A stretch of 16,629 bases of DNA from JAZDHV01 sp043810355 (GTDB lineage Archaea > Nanobdellota > Nanobdellia > Woesearchaeales > JAGVYU01): assembly GCA_043810355.1 (NCBI GenBank), contig JBDROB010000064.1, positions 1-16,629 on the forward strand, in the 5' to 3' direction. How positions within the stretch are numbered: position 1 is the first letter of the stretch; the number at the start of each line of letters is the position of its first letter. The notes under the pieces were generated by a model. The model did no database searches. It worked only from the letters and a program-made list of their open reading frames with translations, and was not told where the DNA came from. The position numbers and the translations under genes are program-made. This document shows positions 1 to 7,008 of this stretch, in pieces.

Positions 1-135
1 TATTATATATTAAATATAAACTCAATATATTAAAAAACCACACAAAACCCACCAAACCAAAACCATTTCCATGAGAAACCAAGGGGTCAGACATACCCAC
101 TTATGTTTTTACTACTATGATATAACAAAATAACA
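1..135. other. Left-edge non-coding stretch
   Basis: No reading frame with coding character is visible here. Bases about 33-64 are an A/C-only low-complexity run (poly-AC with scattered CC). It is followed by a slightly GC-richer patch at 72-103 around a GGGG and a CCC. I see no RNA or repeat unit I can name. The only frames are short and AT-biased; one minus-strand ATG frame at about 72 encodes 16 codons and has no SD. This is probably upstream intergenic DNA of the TrmB-like gene. Confidence 0.4.
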
Positions 136-151
136 GAAACCTTTATAAATA
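136..151 (+). promoter_or_regulatory. BRE/TATA promoter of the TrmB-like gene
   Basis: GAAACC followed by TTTATAAATA (142-151) matches an archaeal BRE plus TATA box. A start site about 25 bp downstream would fall near 172 and leave a leader of about 65 nt before the SD GGAGG (224-228) and the ATG at 239. This gene is therefore predicted to be led by an SD, unlike many others in the window. Confidence 0.6.
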
Positions 152-238
152 CTTAGAACATTCTCTTATTTACTGTTTGAAAAGAGGTTTTTTAATCATA
201 TATTTAATCATATATAAATCATTGGAGGTTTGTTTATC

Positions 239-1042
239 ATGATTGTTCAAAAGACCTTTTTAAACAAATTAAGAGATTTTGGCTTAAACACATATGAATC
301 AAAATTATGGACTGCATTGCTTTCTAGAGGTATTTCAACTGCTGGTGAGTTAAGTGATATTTCAAATGTTCCAAGAAGCAGGACTTATGATGTTCTTGAA
401 ACGCTTGAGAAAAAAGGGTTTATTATTATGAAGATTGGTAAGCCAATCAAATATATTGCTGTGTCTCCTGATGAAGTTATCAAGAGAGTTAAAAAGAAGA
501 TCCAAGAAGAGTCAGAATATAAAAACCAATTGATGGAACAGCTTGAATCTAGTGAAGTTTTGGATGAATTGACTTTATTGCACAATAAAGGTGTTGATCT
601 TGTTGAGCCAACAGATCTAAGCGGATTGTTTAAAGGAAGAGAGAACATATACACTCATTTTGAATCAATGGTTAGGAAAGCTAAAAAATCAATAATAATA
701 ATGACTACTCCTTCAGATTTGATCAGGAAAGCAGAATCTTTCCATACCTCTTTTAAAAAAGCCAATGAAAAAGGAGTATTGATAAGGGTTTGTGCACCGC
801 TAACAAAAGATCATATCAAGAGATTGAAGAGATTGAGTGATATTGCTGAAATAAGGATAAGTAAAATAGATTCAAGATTAGTTATAATTGATGATTCTGA
901 ACTATTGATTATGATTATGGATGATAAGAAAGTGCATTCAAGTTATGATACATCAATTTGGATAAACACTAAATTTATTGGAAAAAGTCTAGTTTACTTG
1001 TTTGACAAAGAATGGGACACACTCCAATCAATCAATCAATAA
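239..1042 (+). CDS. TrmB-family transcriptional regulator
   Basis: Likely DNA-binding transcription factor of the TrmB family (winged helix plus ligand-sensing domain). Residues about 12-66 form the winged helix: GLNTYESKLWTALL, then an AGELSDISNVPRSRTYDVL recognition region and a wing ending in GKPIKYIAV. Residues 78-110 are a charged helical linker typical of TrmB dimers. Residues 131-260 resemble the phospholipase-D-like effector fold, with FKGRENIY near its start and a terminal FDKEWDTL. At 267 aa it is shorter than sugar-binding TrmB proteins (about 340 aa), so it probably lacks the full sugar-binding C-terminal part and its ligand is unknown. The frame can be extended to a TTG at 230, but that codon touches the SD GGAGG (224-228), so I prefer ATG 239. 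No obvious TrmB operator was found nearby, and targets are unknown. The family call is firm; the regulon is not. Confidence 0.85.
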   Translation: MIVQKTFLNKLRDFGLNTYESKLWTALLSRGISTAGELSDISNVPRSRTYDVLETLEKKGFIIMKIGKPIKYIAVSPDEVIKRVKKKIQEESEYKNQLMEQLESSEVLDELTLLHNKGVDLVEPTDLSGLFKGRENIYTHFESMVRKAKKSIIIMTTPSDLIRKAESFHTSFKKANEKGVLIRVCAPLTKDHIKRLKRLSDIAEIRISKIDSRLVIIDDSELLIMIMDDKKVHSSYDTSIWINTKFIGKSLVYLFDKEWDTLQSINQ

Positions 1043-1045
1043 TTA

Positions 1046-1060
1046 TTCTTTCTTTTTTTA
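1046..1060 (+). terminator. Oligo-T terminator after the TrmB-like gene
   Basis: A pyrimidine/T-rich run with seven consecutive Ts (1053-1059) starts a few bases after the stop codon. Archaeal RNA polymerase commonly terminates on such oligo-T tracts without a hairpin. The next gene has its own TATA box, which fits termination here. Confidence 0.4.
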
Positions 1061-1085
1061 TTAAATATATAATTTATTTAAATCA

Positions 1086-1099
1086 AAAACTTTATATAG
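1086..1099 (+). promoter_or_regulatory. BRE/TATA promoter of the mini membrane protein
   Basis: AAAAAC followed by TTTATATAG (1091-1099) is a good archaeal BRE/TATA. Transcription would begin near 1117 and give a leader of about 65 nt that contains the inverted repeat at 1131-1150 and ends in an SD. Confidence 0.55.
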
Positions 1100-1130
1100 T
1101 ATCTCATTCAATATATACAAATAATCATAT

Positions 1131-1150
1131 AGGGTAGTATATACTGCTCT
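1131..1150 (+). repeat. Inverted repeat in the leader of the mini membrane protein
   Basis: AGGGTAGTAT/ATACTGCTCT forms an inverted repeat. Its core AGTATATACT (1136-1145) is a perfect palindrome. As RNA it can form an 8-bp stem (two G-U pairs) with an AUAU loop, lying about 34 nt before the ATG. It could be a dimeric operator or an mRNA hairpin; the sequence alone does not decide. Confidence 0.4.
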
Positions 1151-1183
1151 CCTAATTAAATAAAATCAAAAGAGGTGGCATAC

Positions 1184-1375
1184 ATGTTAGAGATTATGGA
1201 TTTAACTCTTCTTGCTGTTATAGGCACACTAGCTGCAATTATTTACGCAATGAGAATTCTGGTATTGGTAGAGAGAAGGATTGCACGGATTGAATCACAT
1301 TTAGAAAAGATGACTTCTAGGGTTTTAAAGGAAGAGATTAATATTAACAGAAAACTATCAAAAAAGAGAAGGTAA
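1184..1375 (+). CDS. Small single-helix membrane protein, unknown function
   Basis: I do not recognise a family. The protein has 63 residues. A hydrophobic helix at about residues 5-25 (LTLLAVIGTLAAIIYAMRIL) is followed by a cytoplasm-type basic and amphipathic tail (VERRIARIESHLEKMTSRV) with heptad-like spacing, consistent with a membrane-anchored short coiled coil. The frame opens at GTG 1175, but AGAGGTGG (1171-1178) looks like the SD for ATG 1184, so I start at the ATG. A TATA box, a structured leader and an SD support real expression. It lies between the TrmB-like regulator and the minus-strand prs gene. A possible role is as an oligomerising membrane anchor. Confidence 0.6.
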   Translation: MLEIMDLTLLAVIGTLAAIIYAMRILVLVERRIARIESHLEKMTSRVLKEEININRKLSKKRR

Positions 1376-1391
1376 TATTTTTTATTCTATT

Positions 1392-2300
1392 TTATATTTT
1401 TAAATCCTTTTTTAATTGCTCAGCTATATCTGAATCTAGATTTATTTTGTTTGACTTGTGGATAACTGTATTTGCTGAGATTATCTTATTGACTCCTAAT
1501 TTTTTGAGTTTTTCATAAGAATTATTGGCAAATATTCCATGCACACAGATAATGTTGATATTTCTTAATCCATGCTTTTTTAGTTTTTTTACAATATTGA
1601 TCATAGTTGTTCCTGAGCTGATGATATCATCAAAAACAATTATTTGTTTGTGTTTCTCTATTTTTTCCATTGCACTTTTGTCTGTGGTAATCTTAACTTT
1701 ATGGGATGAGAACCTTTTCTTTAACATAATCACTTTCTCAAATCCTGTCTTATCTGATAGCTTTGACACCCATTGCAAAGATTCGATATCTGGCCCGATT
1801 ATGACTGCATCTTTGAAATTTTTCAATATATAATCAGAAATTGTGTTTATACCTTTAATATTGCTTGAAGCACAATTGAATACCTCACCCAACCCCTTGA
1901 ATCTGTGAAGATGAGGATCAACTGTATACAACTTATCGATTGAATTATCGAATAATTTACCAAATGTTTTGCCTGAAATGCATTCCCCTTGGTTAAATCT
2001 CTTGTCCTGCCTAAGATAAGGCATGTAAGGTATGACTAAATATTGTTTCTTGGCTCTTAGATTTTTTCCAGTAGATAAGCTGAATATTAGCTTTACAATT
2101 TTTTCATCTGGATTATTGAGTGAAAGGATAAATATTAATCTTTTATTCTTGACACTTTTTGGAAACCTTAGATATAACTCATTATCTGGAAACCGTTTTT
2201 CAATTATTTCTAAATAACCTATTCTCAATCTCTTAGAAATCTTTTTTGCAAACTGTCTTGATTCATTAAAACCCACCACAAGAAAATCTTTTTTACCCAT
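1392..2300 (-). CDS. prs: Ribose-phosphate pyrophosphokinase (PRPP synthetase)
   Basis: Makes 5-phosphoribosyl-1-pyrophosphate from ribose-5-phosphate and ATP, the precursor for nucleotide synthesis and salvage. Family hallmarks in order: RFPDNE (36-41); PYMPYLRQDKRF (91-102), the ATP-binding segment; DPHLHRF (128-134), whose histidines bind Mg/ATP; KKR (194-196), the catalytic flexible-loop region; and the PRPP loop IVFDDIISSGTT (221-232). The length of 302 aa is normal. The frame extends three codons to a GTG at 2309, but GGTGATC directly before ATG 2300 complements the 16S 3' end, so I choose the ATG. It lies 31 nt after the stop of tfe on the same strand and is probably co-transcribed with it. 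PRPP synthetase is often kept in reduced archaea that salvage bases. Confidence 0.93.
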   Translation of the reverse strand: MGKKDFLVVGFNESRQFAKKISKRLRIGYLEIIEKRFPDNELYLRFPKSVKNKRLIFILSLNNPDEKIVKLIFSLSTGKNLRAKKQYLVIPYMPYLRQDKRFNQGECISGKTFGKLFDNSIDKLYTVDPHLHRFKGLGEVFNCASSNIKGINTISDYILKNFKDAVIIGPDIESLQWVSKLSDKTGFEKVIMLKKRFSSHKVKITTDKSAMEKIEKHKQIIVFDDIISSGTTMINIVKKLKKHGLRNINIICVHGIFANNSYEKLKKLGVNKIISANTVIHKSNKINLDSDIAEQLKKDLKI

Positions 2301-2331
2301 GATCACCACTTTTTAATTGATTTATGATATT

Positions 2332-2844
2332 TTATTGAGTTTGATTGTTTTGTTCTTTTTCAAGTTTTTTGATTTGAATTTCAATCTCCTTGATTTTCCC
2401 TACTTTATCATCTTCATGCATAAGCTCTCCGCATTCTGGGCATTTATATTCAAATTCTGTAACTTGGTCAAAATCAAGTCTTATGCATTTGTTTTGACAT
2501 ATAAAAAAATTTGATTGATTCTCCCTTTTTAGCCTTTCTTTTAGGCCATCCAGTTTTTTAACTTTTATGTCATGGACTAAATATTTTACTCTTTTAGGAT
2601 TAAATGTCCAATAATATATGTACCATCCTTTTACTTTATCTTTTTTTCTGATAAATGTTACAAGATTTAGGTCATATAGGCGGTAAAGCATATTTCTGGT
2701 TATATTCACTTCTTGTTTTATGCTTTCAGCTATCTTGAATTCAGAAATATTTTTCTTATTTTTTAAATACATGACTAAAGGGATTGTATCTGACCCAACA
2801 ATTTCAGATAACACTTCCTTTATCAGGTTGTTTGATGTTTTCAT
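2332..2844 (-). CDS. tfe: Transcription initiation factor E, alpha subunit
   Basis: TFE assists TBP/TFB-dependent promoter melting by RNA polymerase. Residues about 8-85 form the extended winged helix (LIKEVLSEIVGSDTIPLVMYL, then a tip with W74 and YYW). Residues 112-142 form the C-terminal zinc ribbon with Cys116, Cys120, Cys135 and Cys138 (first knuckle CX3C, second CPEC). A charged helical tail (146-165, rich in K/E/I) ends the protein. 170 aa is the usual size. SD AAGGAG sits about 7 nt before the ATG. A longer leader upstream carries a second, very strong SD-like sequence and a TATA palindrome. Downstream it is linked to prs. No TFE-beta gene is seen in the window. Confidence 0.9.
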   Translation of the reverse strand: MKTSNNLIKEVLSEIVGSDTIPLVMYLKNKKNISEFKIAESIKQEVNITRNMLYRLYDLNLVTFIRKKDKVKGWYIYYWTFNPKRVKYLVHDIKVKKLDGLKERLKRENQSNFFICQNKCIRLDFDQVTEFEYKCPECGELMHEDDKVGKIKEIEIQIKKLEKEQNNQTQ

Positions 2845-2878
2845 CTAATCTCCTTTATGATATAGCTTATTCTGACTT

Positions 2879-2887
2879 GATCACCTC
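2879..2887 (-). promoter_or_regulatory. Orphan strong Shine-Dalgarno sequence in the tfe leader
   Basis: On the minus strand this reads GAGGTGATC, a nine-base match to the archaeal anti-SD, the best in the window. It sits about 35 nt before the tfe ATG and has no ATG, GTG or TTG at normal spacing. The only start inside it is a GTG opening a five-codon frame (GTG ATC AAG TCA GAA TAA). tfe itself uses a second, weaker SD. Confidence 0.35.
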
Positions 2888-2929
2888 TCTTCCCCCAAAA
2901 TATATACTATATCATATATATTAGAACAC

Positions 2930-2945
2930 AAGATTTATAAATCTT
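2930..2945 (-). promoter_or_regulatory. Palindromic TATA element upstream of tfe
   Basis: AAGATTTATAAATCTT is a perfect 16-bp palindrome with TTTATAAA at its centre. As a TATA box for tfe it predicts a start near 2911 and a leader of about 65 nt. The arms could also be an operator. Since DNA this AT-rich is expected to contain about one such palindrome per window by chance, the operator reading is weak; the TATA role is better supported. Confidence 0.45.
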
Positions 2946-3143
2946 TCTATTATTTTTTTTTTGATATTTAGTGTTATTTCTTTTAGAAAAGCGTTAATTA
3001 TTACTATTTCTAAAAAATAAGATTAAATAACATTCCTTTACCAATTTAAACCATTATTTAATACTTAAAATAATATTATAATCAGTAATCTATATTTGTT
3101 TACTACGATAGAATAACAATCCCACTTAAACTATGAATAAACC
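2946..3143. other. AT-rich gap between hjc and tfe
   Basis: The stretch has no coding frame. It holds a ten-T run (2953-2962) and a six-A run (3012-3017). The six-A run is an oligo-T on the minus strand and could terminate the rnz-hjc transcript. I see no RNA structure and no second promoter that I would trust. Confidence 0.35.
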
Positions 3144-3527
3144 TTATTTAATCATATCATCAAACAATAACCCTTTATTTACTGCATCTTTAGAATTGAT
3201 AGTATATGAATTTTTTGTTTTTCTTAAATCTTCTAGATTAAAAAACCACCATTTTGAAGAGAATTTTACACCTATCCAAGGTTCAGCTCCAAAAATATTG
3301 GCAAATTCTTTTAATTGTTCAACTTCATCAATTGTTAGATATTTGGATTCATCTTTTGTGGATTTGCATTCAATCACAATCTTTCGGTTTTGTTTGCCTG
3401 CAATAACATCAGGGCTTGGGTATTTTATTGATCCAGATCCTGCAACTCTGCAGGCTGACCATTCATTCTTCCAAAATAAGTGTATCAGTTCTCTCTCAGC
3501 ATTAAGACCTTTACTTTTTCTAGACAT
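3144..3527 (-). CDS. hjc: Archaeal Holliday junction resolvase Hjc
   Basis: Structure-specific endonuclease that resolves four-way junctions in recombination and fork restart; works as a homodimer. The PD-(D/E)XK active site is intact: E11 (LNAERELI), D40 (SPDVIAG), E53 and K55 (IECK), plus the conserved R27-AGSGS segment. 127 aa is the normal size. The start codon follows the rnz stop by one base (TGA-G-ATG), and the SD AAAGGT lies inside the end of rnz, so translation is coupled. Coupling with a tRNA 3'-processing nuclease is probably housekeeping economy, not a shared pathway. Confidence 0.93.
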   Translation of the reverse strand: MSRKSKGLNAERELIHLFWKNEWSACRVAGSGSIKYPSPDVIAGKQNRKIVIECKSTKDESKYLTIDEVEQLKEFANIFGAEPWIGVKFSSKWWFFNLEDLRKTKNSYTINSKDAVNKGLLFDDMIK

Positions 3528-3528
3528 C

Positions 3529-4422
3529 TCATACCTTTATTTTCATTAGATCAAAAGCACATTTCACATTCTTAAATGTTTTTTTAGCATCATCCAATAT
3601 CTCATCCATTGTTTTATACCTTTGGCTAAAATGAGTCAATATCAATGACTTGACATTTGCCAAATTTGCCAGAGAAGCTGCTTGGCCTGCTGTCAGATGC
3701 CCATATTCCTCGCCTTTTTCTTCAAGATCAGAGGTAAATGTTGATTCAGCTATCAATAGATCTGCATTATTTGCCAGTTTTAGTGCATTTTTACACATTA
3801 CTGTATCTACAACTATAGCTATAATTTTTCCATTTTCAACTATTGACACATCATCTGGTTTGATCTTTTTTCCTTTGTATTGTATGCTCTTATTATCTTG
3901 TAATTTTCCAATAAGTGGGCCAAAAGGAATCCCTATTTTTCTGATTTTATTCATATCAATCCTTCTCTTGACTTTTTCAGATATCCTATATCCTAGGCAC
4001 GGAACTCCATGTTCAAGATATCTTGCTTCAATCTGAAAATCCTTGTTTTCAAATATTGTCATGTCATTGCTTATCTCAATTATCTCATATTCAATTCTAA
4101 GGTCAAAATAAAATGATTTTTTTAGATTTTCAAAAAACTTTTTTGTACCTTTTGGTCCATATACTGCCAATTTTCCATTATATTGTGATGCTCCTAGTGT
4201 TTGCATTAATCCTGGAAGTCCTAGGATATGGTCTCCATGCCAGTGGGTTATCAATATTTTTGTGATCTTAGTCAAGCTCATATCTGATATCTTAAATTGC
4301 CTTTGTGTTCCTTCTCCACAATCGACCAGTATCCCCTCATTCTTGTATCTAATAAAAACAGAGAAAGGATTCCTATCTTTTGTCGGACTCATGCAAGATG
4401 TTCCCAAAAATAATATTTCCAT
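3529..4422 (-). CDS. rnz: Ribonuclease Z (tRNA 3'-end endonuclease)
   Basis: Zinc metallo-beta-lactamase-fold enzyme that cuts the 3' trailer from pre-tRNA. The domain fills the protein: LGTSC at the N-terminus, VDCGEGTQRQ (33-42), the zinc motif HWHGDH (60-65), LEHGVPCLGYR with H138, D206 (VVDT), AESTF (225-229), HLTAGQAA with H242, and LTHFSQRY with H264. All metal ligands appear present. 297 aa is typical of the short form (RNase Z-S). It is the first gene of a two-gene unit with hjc. It is divergent from endA, so two tRNA-maturation nucleases share one 126-bp promoter region. The mRNA is predicted leaderless. Confidence 0.93.
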   Translation of the reverse strand: MEILFLGTSCMSPTKDRNPFSVFIRYKNEGILVDCGEGTQRQFKISDMSLTKITKILITHWHGDHILGLPGLMQTLGASQYNGKLAVYGPKGTKKFFENLKKSFYFDLRIEYEIIEISNDMTIFENKDFQIEARYLEHGVPCLGYRISEKVKRRIDMNKIRKIGIPFGPLIGKLQDNKSIQYKGKKIKPDDVSIVENGKIIAIVVDTVMCKNALKLANNADLLIAESTFTSDLEEKGEEYGHLTAGQAASLANLANVKSLILTHFSQRYKTMDEILDDAKKTFKNVKCAFDLMKIKV

Positions 4423-4440
4423 ATCAATATTAGAACACTG

Positions 4441-4454
4441 TCTTATATATAATA
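4441..4454 (-). promoter_or_regulatory. Promoter of rnz-hjc (leaderless type)
   Basis: On the minus strand the sequence reads TTATATATAAG, centred about 26 bp before the rnz ATG at 4422. No SD lies between, so the transcript should begin at or very near the start codon. Confidence 0.6.
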
Positions 4455-4516
4455 TTTTTTATATTATCTGTTTGCCTATTTATTTTCCATATTGAAAATA
4501 AATAAACAATAATAAC

Positions 4517-4526
4517 TTTTTTAAAC
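4517..4526 (+). promoter_or_regulatory. Promoter of endA (leaderless type)
   Basis: TTTTTTAAAC is centred about 27 bp before ATG 4549. The bases between it and the ATG are pyrimidine/A-rich with no SD, which predicts a leaderless endA mRNA. Confidence 0.55.
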
Positions 4527-4548
4527 TACATATTACTTTTATCTTTTA

Positions 4549-5157
4549 ATGGCAAAGAAAAAGACATCTTCAAAACAAAAAGAGAAAAATCAGGCAAATG
4601 ATTTAAAAGAATCTGTTGACAATAAAGAGAAAAAAGTTGTCAAAGCTATTTTTATCAAGGACAGGATTGTTACTGAAGCTAGTGATGAGGCTAGAGATCT
4701 TTATAATCAGAGCAGATATGGTGCTCTTTTAGAAGAGAACAAGATCCAGCTTTCTTTGCTTGAATCATTATACCTTCTTGAAAAAGGAAAATTAGAGATT
4801 ATTGATGGAAAGAATAAAATCATTCCTTTTGAAAAGTTTTTGAGAAAGGCTCAGCGTCTTGAACCAAATTATTGGATTAGGTATTGTATTTTCAAAGATA
4901 TGAGGAATAGGGGTTATATTATCAAGACTGCTCTTAAATTTGGTGCAAACTTCCGTGTTTATGACAGAGGTGTCAAGCCTGGAGAGGATCATGCTAAATG
5001 GATTGTTTATCCAGTCCAGGAAAACTCTTCATTGACATGGCATGAATTCTCTGCAAAGAACAGGGTTGCCCATTCAACAAAGAAAAGGCTTCTTATTGGG
5101 ATTGTAGATGAAGAGAATGATGTGACCTATTACGAGATCAAGTGGACTAGGCCTTAA
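4549..5157 (+). CDS. endA: tRNA-intron (splicing) endonuclease
   Basis: Cuts bulge-helix-bulge introns from pre-tRNA (and pre-rRNA). The catalytic triad of the family is visible: Y138 (FRVYDRG), H148 (PGEDHAKW) and K179 (AHSTKKRLL), with the Y-to-H spacing of ten that is usual. The C-terminal nuclease domain spans about 112-202 and the N-terminal domain about 32-105. A Lys/Glu-rich, probably disordered tail (1-30) makes it slightly longer (202 aa) than typical homotetrameric EndA (about 170-180 aa). With only one catalytic unit, an alpha-4 assembly is expected. Its presence implies intron-containing tRNAs elsewhere in the genome. The start codon fits the TATA spacing. It is divergent from rnz. 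Confidence 0.92.
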   Translation: MAKKKTSSKQKEKNQANDLKESVDNKEKKVVKAIFIKDRIVTEASDEARDLYNQSRYGALLEENKIQLSLLESLYLLEKGKLEIIDGKNKIIPFEKFLRKAQRLEPNYWIRYCIFKDMRNRGYIIKTALKFGANFRVYDRGVKPGEDHAKWIVYPVQENSSLTWHEFSAKNRVAHSTKKRLLIGIVDEENDVTYYEIKWTRP

Positions 5158-5188
5158 TTTTAATTAGTATCTTCTCCCATACAAAACT

Positions 5189-5198
5189 ATTTAAATTT
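5189..5198 (+). promoter_or_regulatory. Promoter of the winged-helix unknown gene (leaderless type)
   Basis: TATTTAAATT, preceded by ACAAAAC as BRE, is centred about 25 bp before ATG 5218. No SD is present. The gene therefore has its own start despite lying only 60 bp after endA. Confidence 0.55.
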
Positions 5199-5217
5199 AA
5201 TACTTATACTTGTTATT

Positions 5218-6255
5218 ATGATAGATAAGGAAAAAATACTGAGATTTATTAGGGCAAATGGTCCAATCATACCTGTTCAGATCTCAAAAGAGATCAATCA
5301 GAATATTCTGATGTCTTCAGCCATATTGTCAGAGATGGTCTCAAAGAAAGAGCTTACGGTTTCTAATCTTAAAATTGGAGGTACTCCACTATATTATATT
5401 CAAGGACAAGAGCCTCAGCTTCAAAATTATTCAAATAAGCTTCCTCCAAAAGAGAAGGATGCTTATGATTTATTGAGGATGAAAAAAGTTTTGAGAGAAA
5501 AAAATTTAGACCCTATCTATAGGATCACATTGAGAATGATAAAGGATTTTTCAGTGCCTTTGAAGGTTACAATCAACAATAATGAAGAGCTTTTTTGGAA
5601 ATGGTATCTGACTTCAAATGAAGAGGCAGAAACTCTTATCAAAAACATGCTGGGATTGATTAAACCAGATGTTAAAGAAGAAATAAAAGACCAAAAAGAG
5701 ATTGTACATGCACCTGATATTATTGATAGGTCAAGAAAGGATATTGAGACTCCAACAGAATTAAAACCCGAACCTAGACCAGAACCTAAACTTGATCCAA
5801 TACCTGTTACTCCCTTAAAAACAAAACCTATACAGAAAAGATTGATTACTCCTATTAAGTTGATCAAGGAAAAAATAAAAAAGATAGAAAAGCCAAAAGT
5901 TGAAATTTATCAAGAGAAAAGAGTGGATAAACCACTAAAGCCAATCAAGGATGAACTGTTTGAAAGATCAAATGAATTCTTCCAGAAAAACAAGATTGAG
6001 GTGAAAAAATCAGAAATTATTAAAAAGGGGGAGGTAGATTTTATAATCAAAGTGCCTTCTGTTGTTGGAGGTATTGAATATTATTGCAAGGCAAGGTCTA
6101 AAAAGAGGATATCTGAGCCTGATATCAGTAGTGCGTTTATCCAAGGCAAGGAGAAAAACCTTCCTGTATTGTATTTGAATGATGGGGATTTGTCAAAAAA
6201 GGTTGAGGAATTATTGCCTACGAGATTCAAAGGATTGATATATAAGAGATTATAA
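5218..6255 (+). CDS. Unknown protein: winged helix, linker, nuclease-fold-like end
   Basis: I do not recognise a named family. Three parts are visible. Residues 1-62 look like a winged helix (EKILRFIRANGPIIPVQISK, then ILSEMVSKKELTVS and a wing ending PLYYIQG). Residues 75-147 form a second helical region that includes the aromatic patch FWKWY. Residues 148-245 are a Pro/Lys/Glu-rich disordered linker with KPEPRPEPK repeats. The C-terminal domain (about 246-345) has the order helix, GEVDFII, strand ending YYCKAR, helix, VLYLNDG. This resembles the core of PD-(D/E)XK/Mrr-type nuclease folds with D274 and K291 kept, but the residue two before the lysine is Tyr instead of Asp/Glu, so catalysis may be lost. 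A DNA-binding or repair-associated role is inference. It is followed 9 nt later by the GDPD gene. Confidence 0.75.
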   Translation: MIDKEKILRFIRANGPIIPVQISKEINQNILMSSAILSEMVSKKELTVSNLKIGGTPLYYIQGQEPQLQNYSNKLPPKEKDAYDLLRMKKVLREKNLDPIYRITLRMIKDFSVPLKVTINNNEELFWKWYLTSNEEAETLIKNMLGLIKPDVKEEIKDQKEIVHAPDIIDRSRKDIETPTELKPEPRPEPKLDPIPVTPLKTKPIQKRLITPIKLIKEKIKKIEKPKVEIYQEKRVDKPLKPIKDELFERSNEFFQKNKIEVKKSEIIKKGEVDFIIKVPSVVGGIEYYCKARSKKRISEPDISSAFIQGKEKNLPVLYLNDGDLSKKVEELLPTRFKGLIYKRL

Positions 6256-6264
6256 TAAGAGGTT

Positions 6265-6969
6265 ATGATGACTACTGTGATTGCTCATAGGGGAGCTTCA
6301 GCTTATCATACAGAGAATACTATAAACGCATTAAAAGAGGCTGTTTATCAAAAGGCTGATAAGATAGAAGTTGATGTAAGGTTTACAAAGAATAAGGTCC
6401 CTATATTGTTTCATGATACCAATCTTTTGAGATTAGCCAATAGGAAAACAAGATTGAGCAAGACTAATTACTCTCATATAAAATCAATCAAAATAAGGAA
6501 TAATGAGAGGATTGCTTCTCTGGAAGAATTCTTAGAATTTGCAAAGAACAAGATTAATGTAATCTTGGATCTTAAGGAGCCTGGGAATGAGTTGAAGATT
6601 ATCAATTTGATTAAGAAAAAGAGGATGGAGAAAGATGTGATTCTTTCCTCAAAAAGCATAGCTGTCCTTAAAAAGATCAAAAGGATCAATTCAAAGATTA
6701 AGGTAGCCCTTATTTTTAGGTTTAGGAGAAAAGCAGTCTTGGCAGCAAAACATGTTGGAGCTTATTCAGTGCATCCTCATCATCTTTCTATGACCAGATG
6801 GCTTGTTAGGTTGGCTCATGAAAATGATCTTAAGATTTATCCATTTACTGTTAACAGGTCAAAAAGGATGAAACAGCTTCTAAAAATCGGTGTTGACGGT
6901 TTGATTACAGACAAGCCAGTATTGTTAAGAAATGTTATAAGGCAGATGGCACAATCTTCAAAAAATTAA
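6265..6969 (+). CDS. Glycerophosphodiester phosphodiesterase
   Basis: Hydrolyses glycerophosphodiesters to glycerol-phosphate and an alcohol; cytoplasmic, since no signal peptide is seen. GDPD motifs in a TIM-barrel order: AHRG (H8, R9), ENT (E17, N18), EVDVRFTKNKVPILFHD (E35, D37, H50, D51), LDLKEPG (102-107 region) and PFTVN near 180, ending in GVDGLITDKP. 234 aa is typical of UgpQ-size enzymes. SD AAGAGGT (6257-6263) lies just before ATG 6265; a second ATG follows at once. A 9-nt gap to the previous gene suggests one transcript. Archaeal substrates (ether-lipid headgroup esters or scavenged host diesters) are unknown. Confidence 0.88.
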   Translation: MMTTVIAHRGASAYHTENTINALKEAVYQKADKIEVDVRFTKNKVPILFHDTNLLRLANRKTRLSKTNYSHIKSIKIRNNERIASLEEFLEFAKNKINVILDLKEPGNELKIINLIKKKRMEKDVILSSKSIAVLKKIKRINSKIKVALIFRFRRKAVLAAKHVGAYSVHPHHLSMTRWLVRLAHENDLKIYPFTVNRSKRMKQLLKIGVDGLITDKPVLLRNVIRQMAQSSKN

Positions 6970-6978
6970 TTGGCAACA

Positions 6979-6988
6979 TTTAAATATA
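6979..6988 (+). promoter_or_regulatory. Promoter of fen (leaderless type)
   Basis: TTTAAATATA is centred 25 bp before ATG 7009. It begins just after the stop codon of the GDPD gene. It shows that the frame upstream of 7009 (from a TTG at 6970) is promoter, not coding. Confidence 0.65.
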
Positions 6989-7008
6989 TTCATCCTTTAC
7001 TATTTGCC

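Noticed and set aside
109..137. Similarity between about 109-130 and 3097-3117 (TTTACTAC...GATA...TAACA)
   Set aside because: Needs gaps of three bases to align and lies in AT-rich spacers; two copies are not enough to call a motif.
3133..3549. Long plus-strand frame opposite hjc
   Set aside because: It is antisense to a complete Hjc with an intact active site, has no promoter or SD, and its product is low-complexity Ser/Phe-rich like other antisense frames here.
3650..4036. Plus-strand frame opposite rnz
   Set aside because: Antisense to RNase Z; composition is the mirror of the real gene.
6970..7008. TTG-initiated N-terminal extension of FEN-1
   Set aside because: The extension covers the TATA box, and FEN-1 needs an N-terminal Met-Gly, which is present at 7009.
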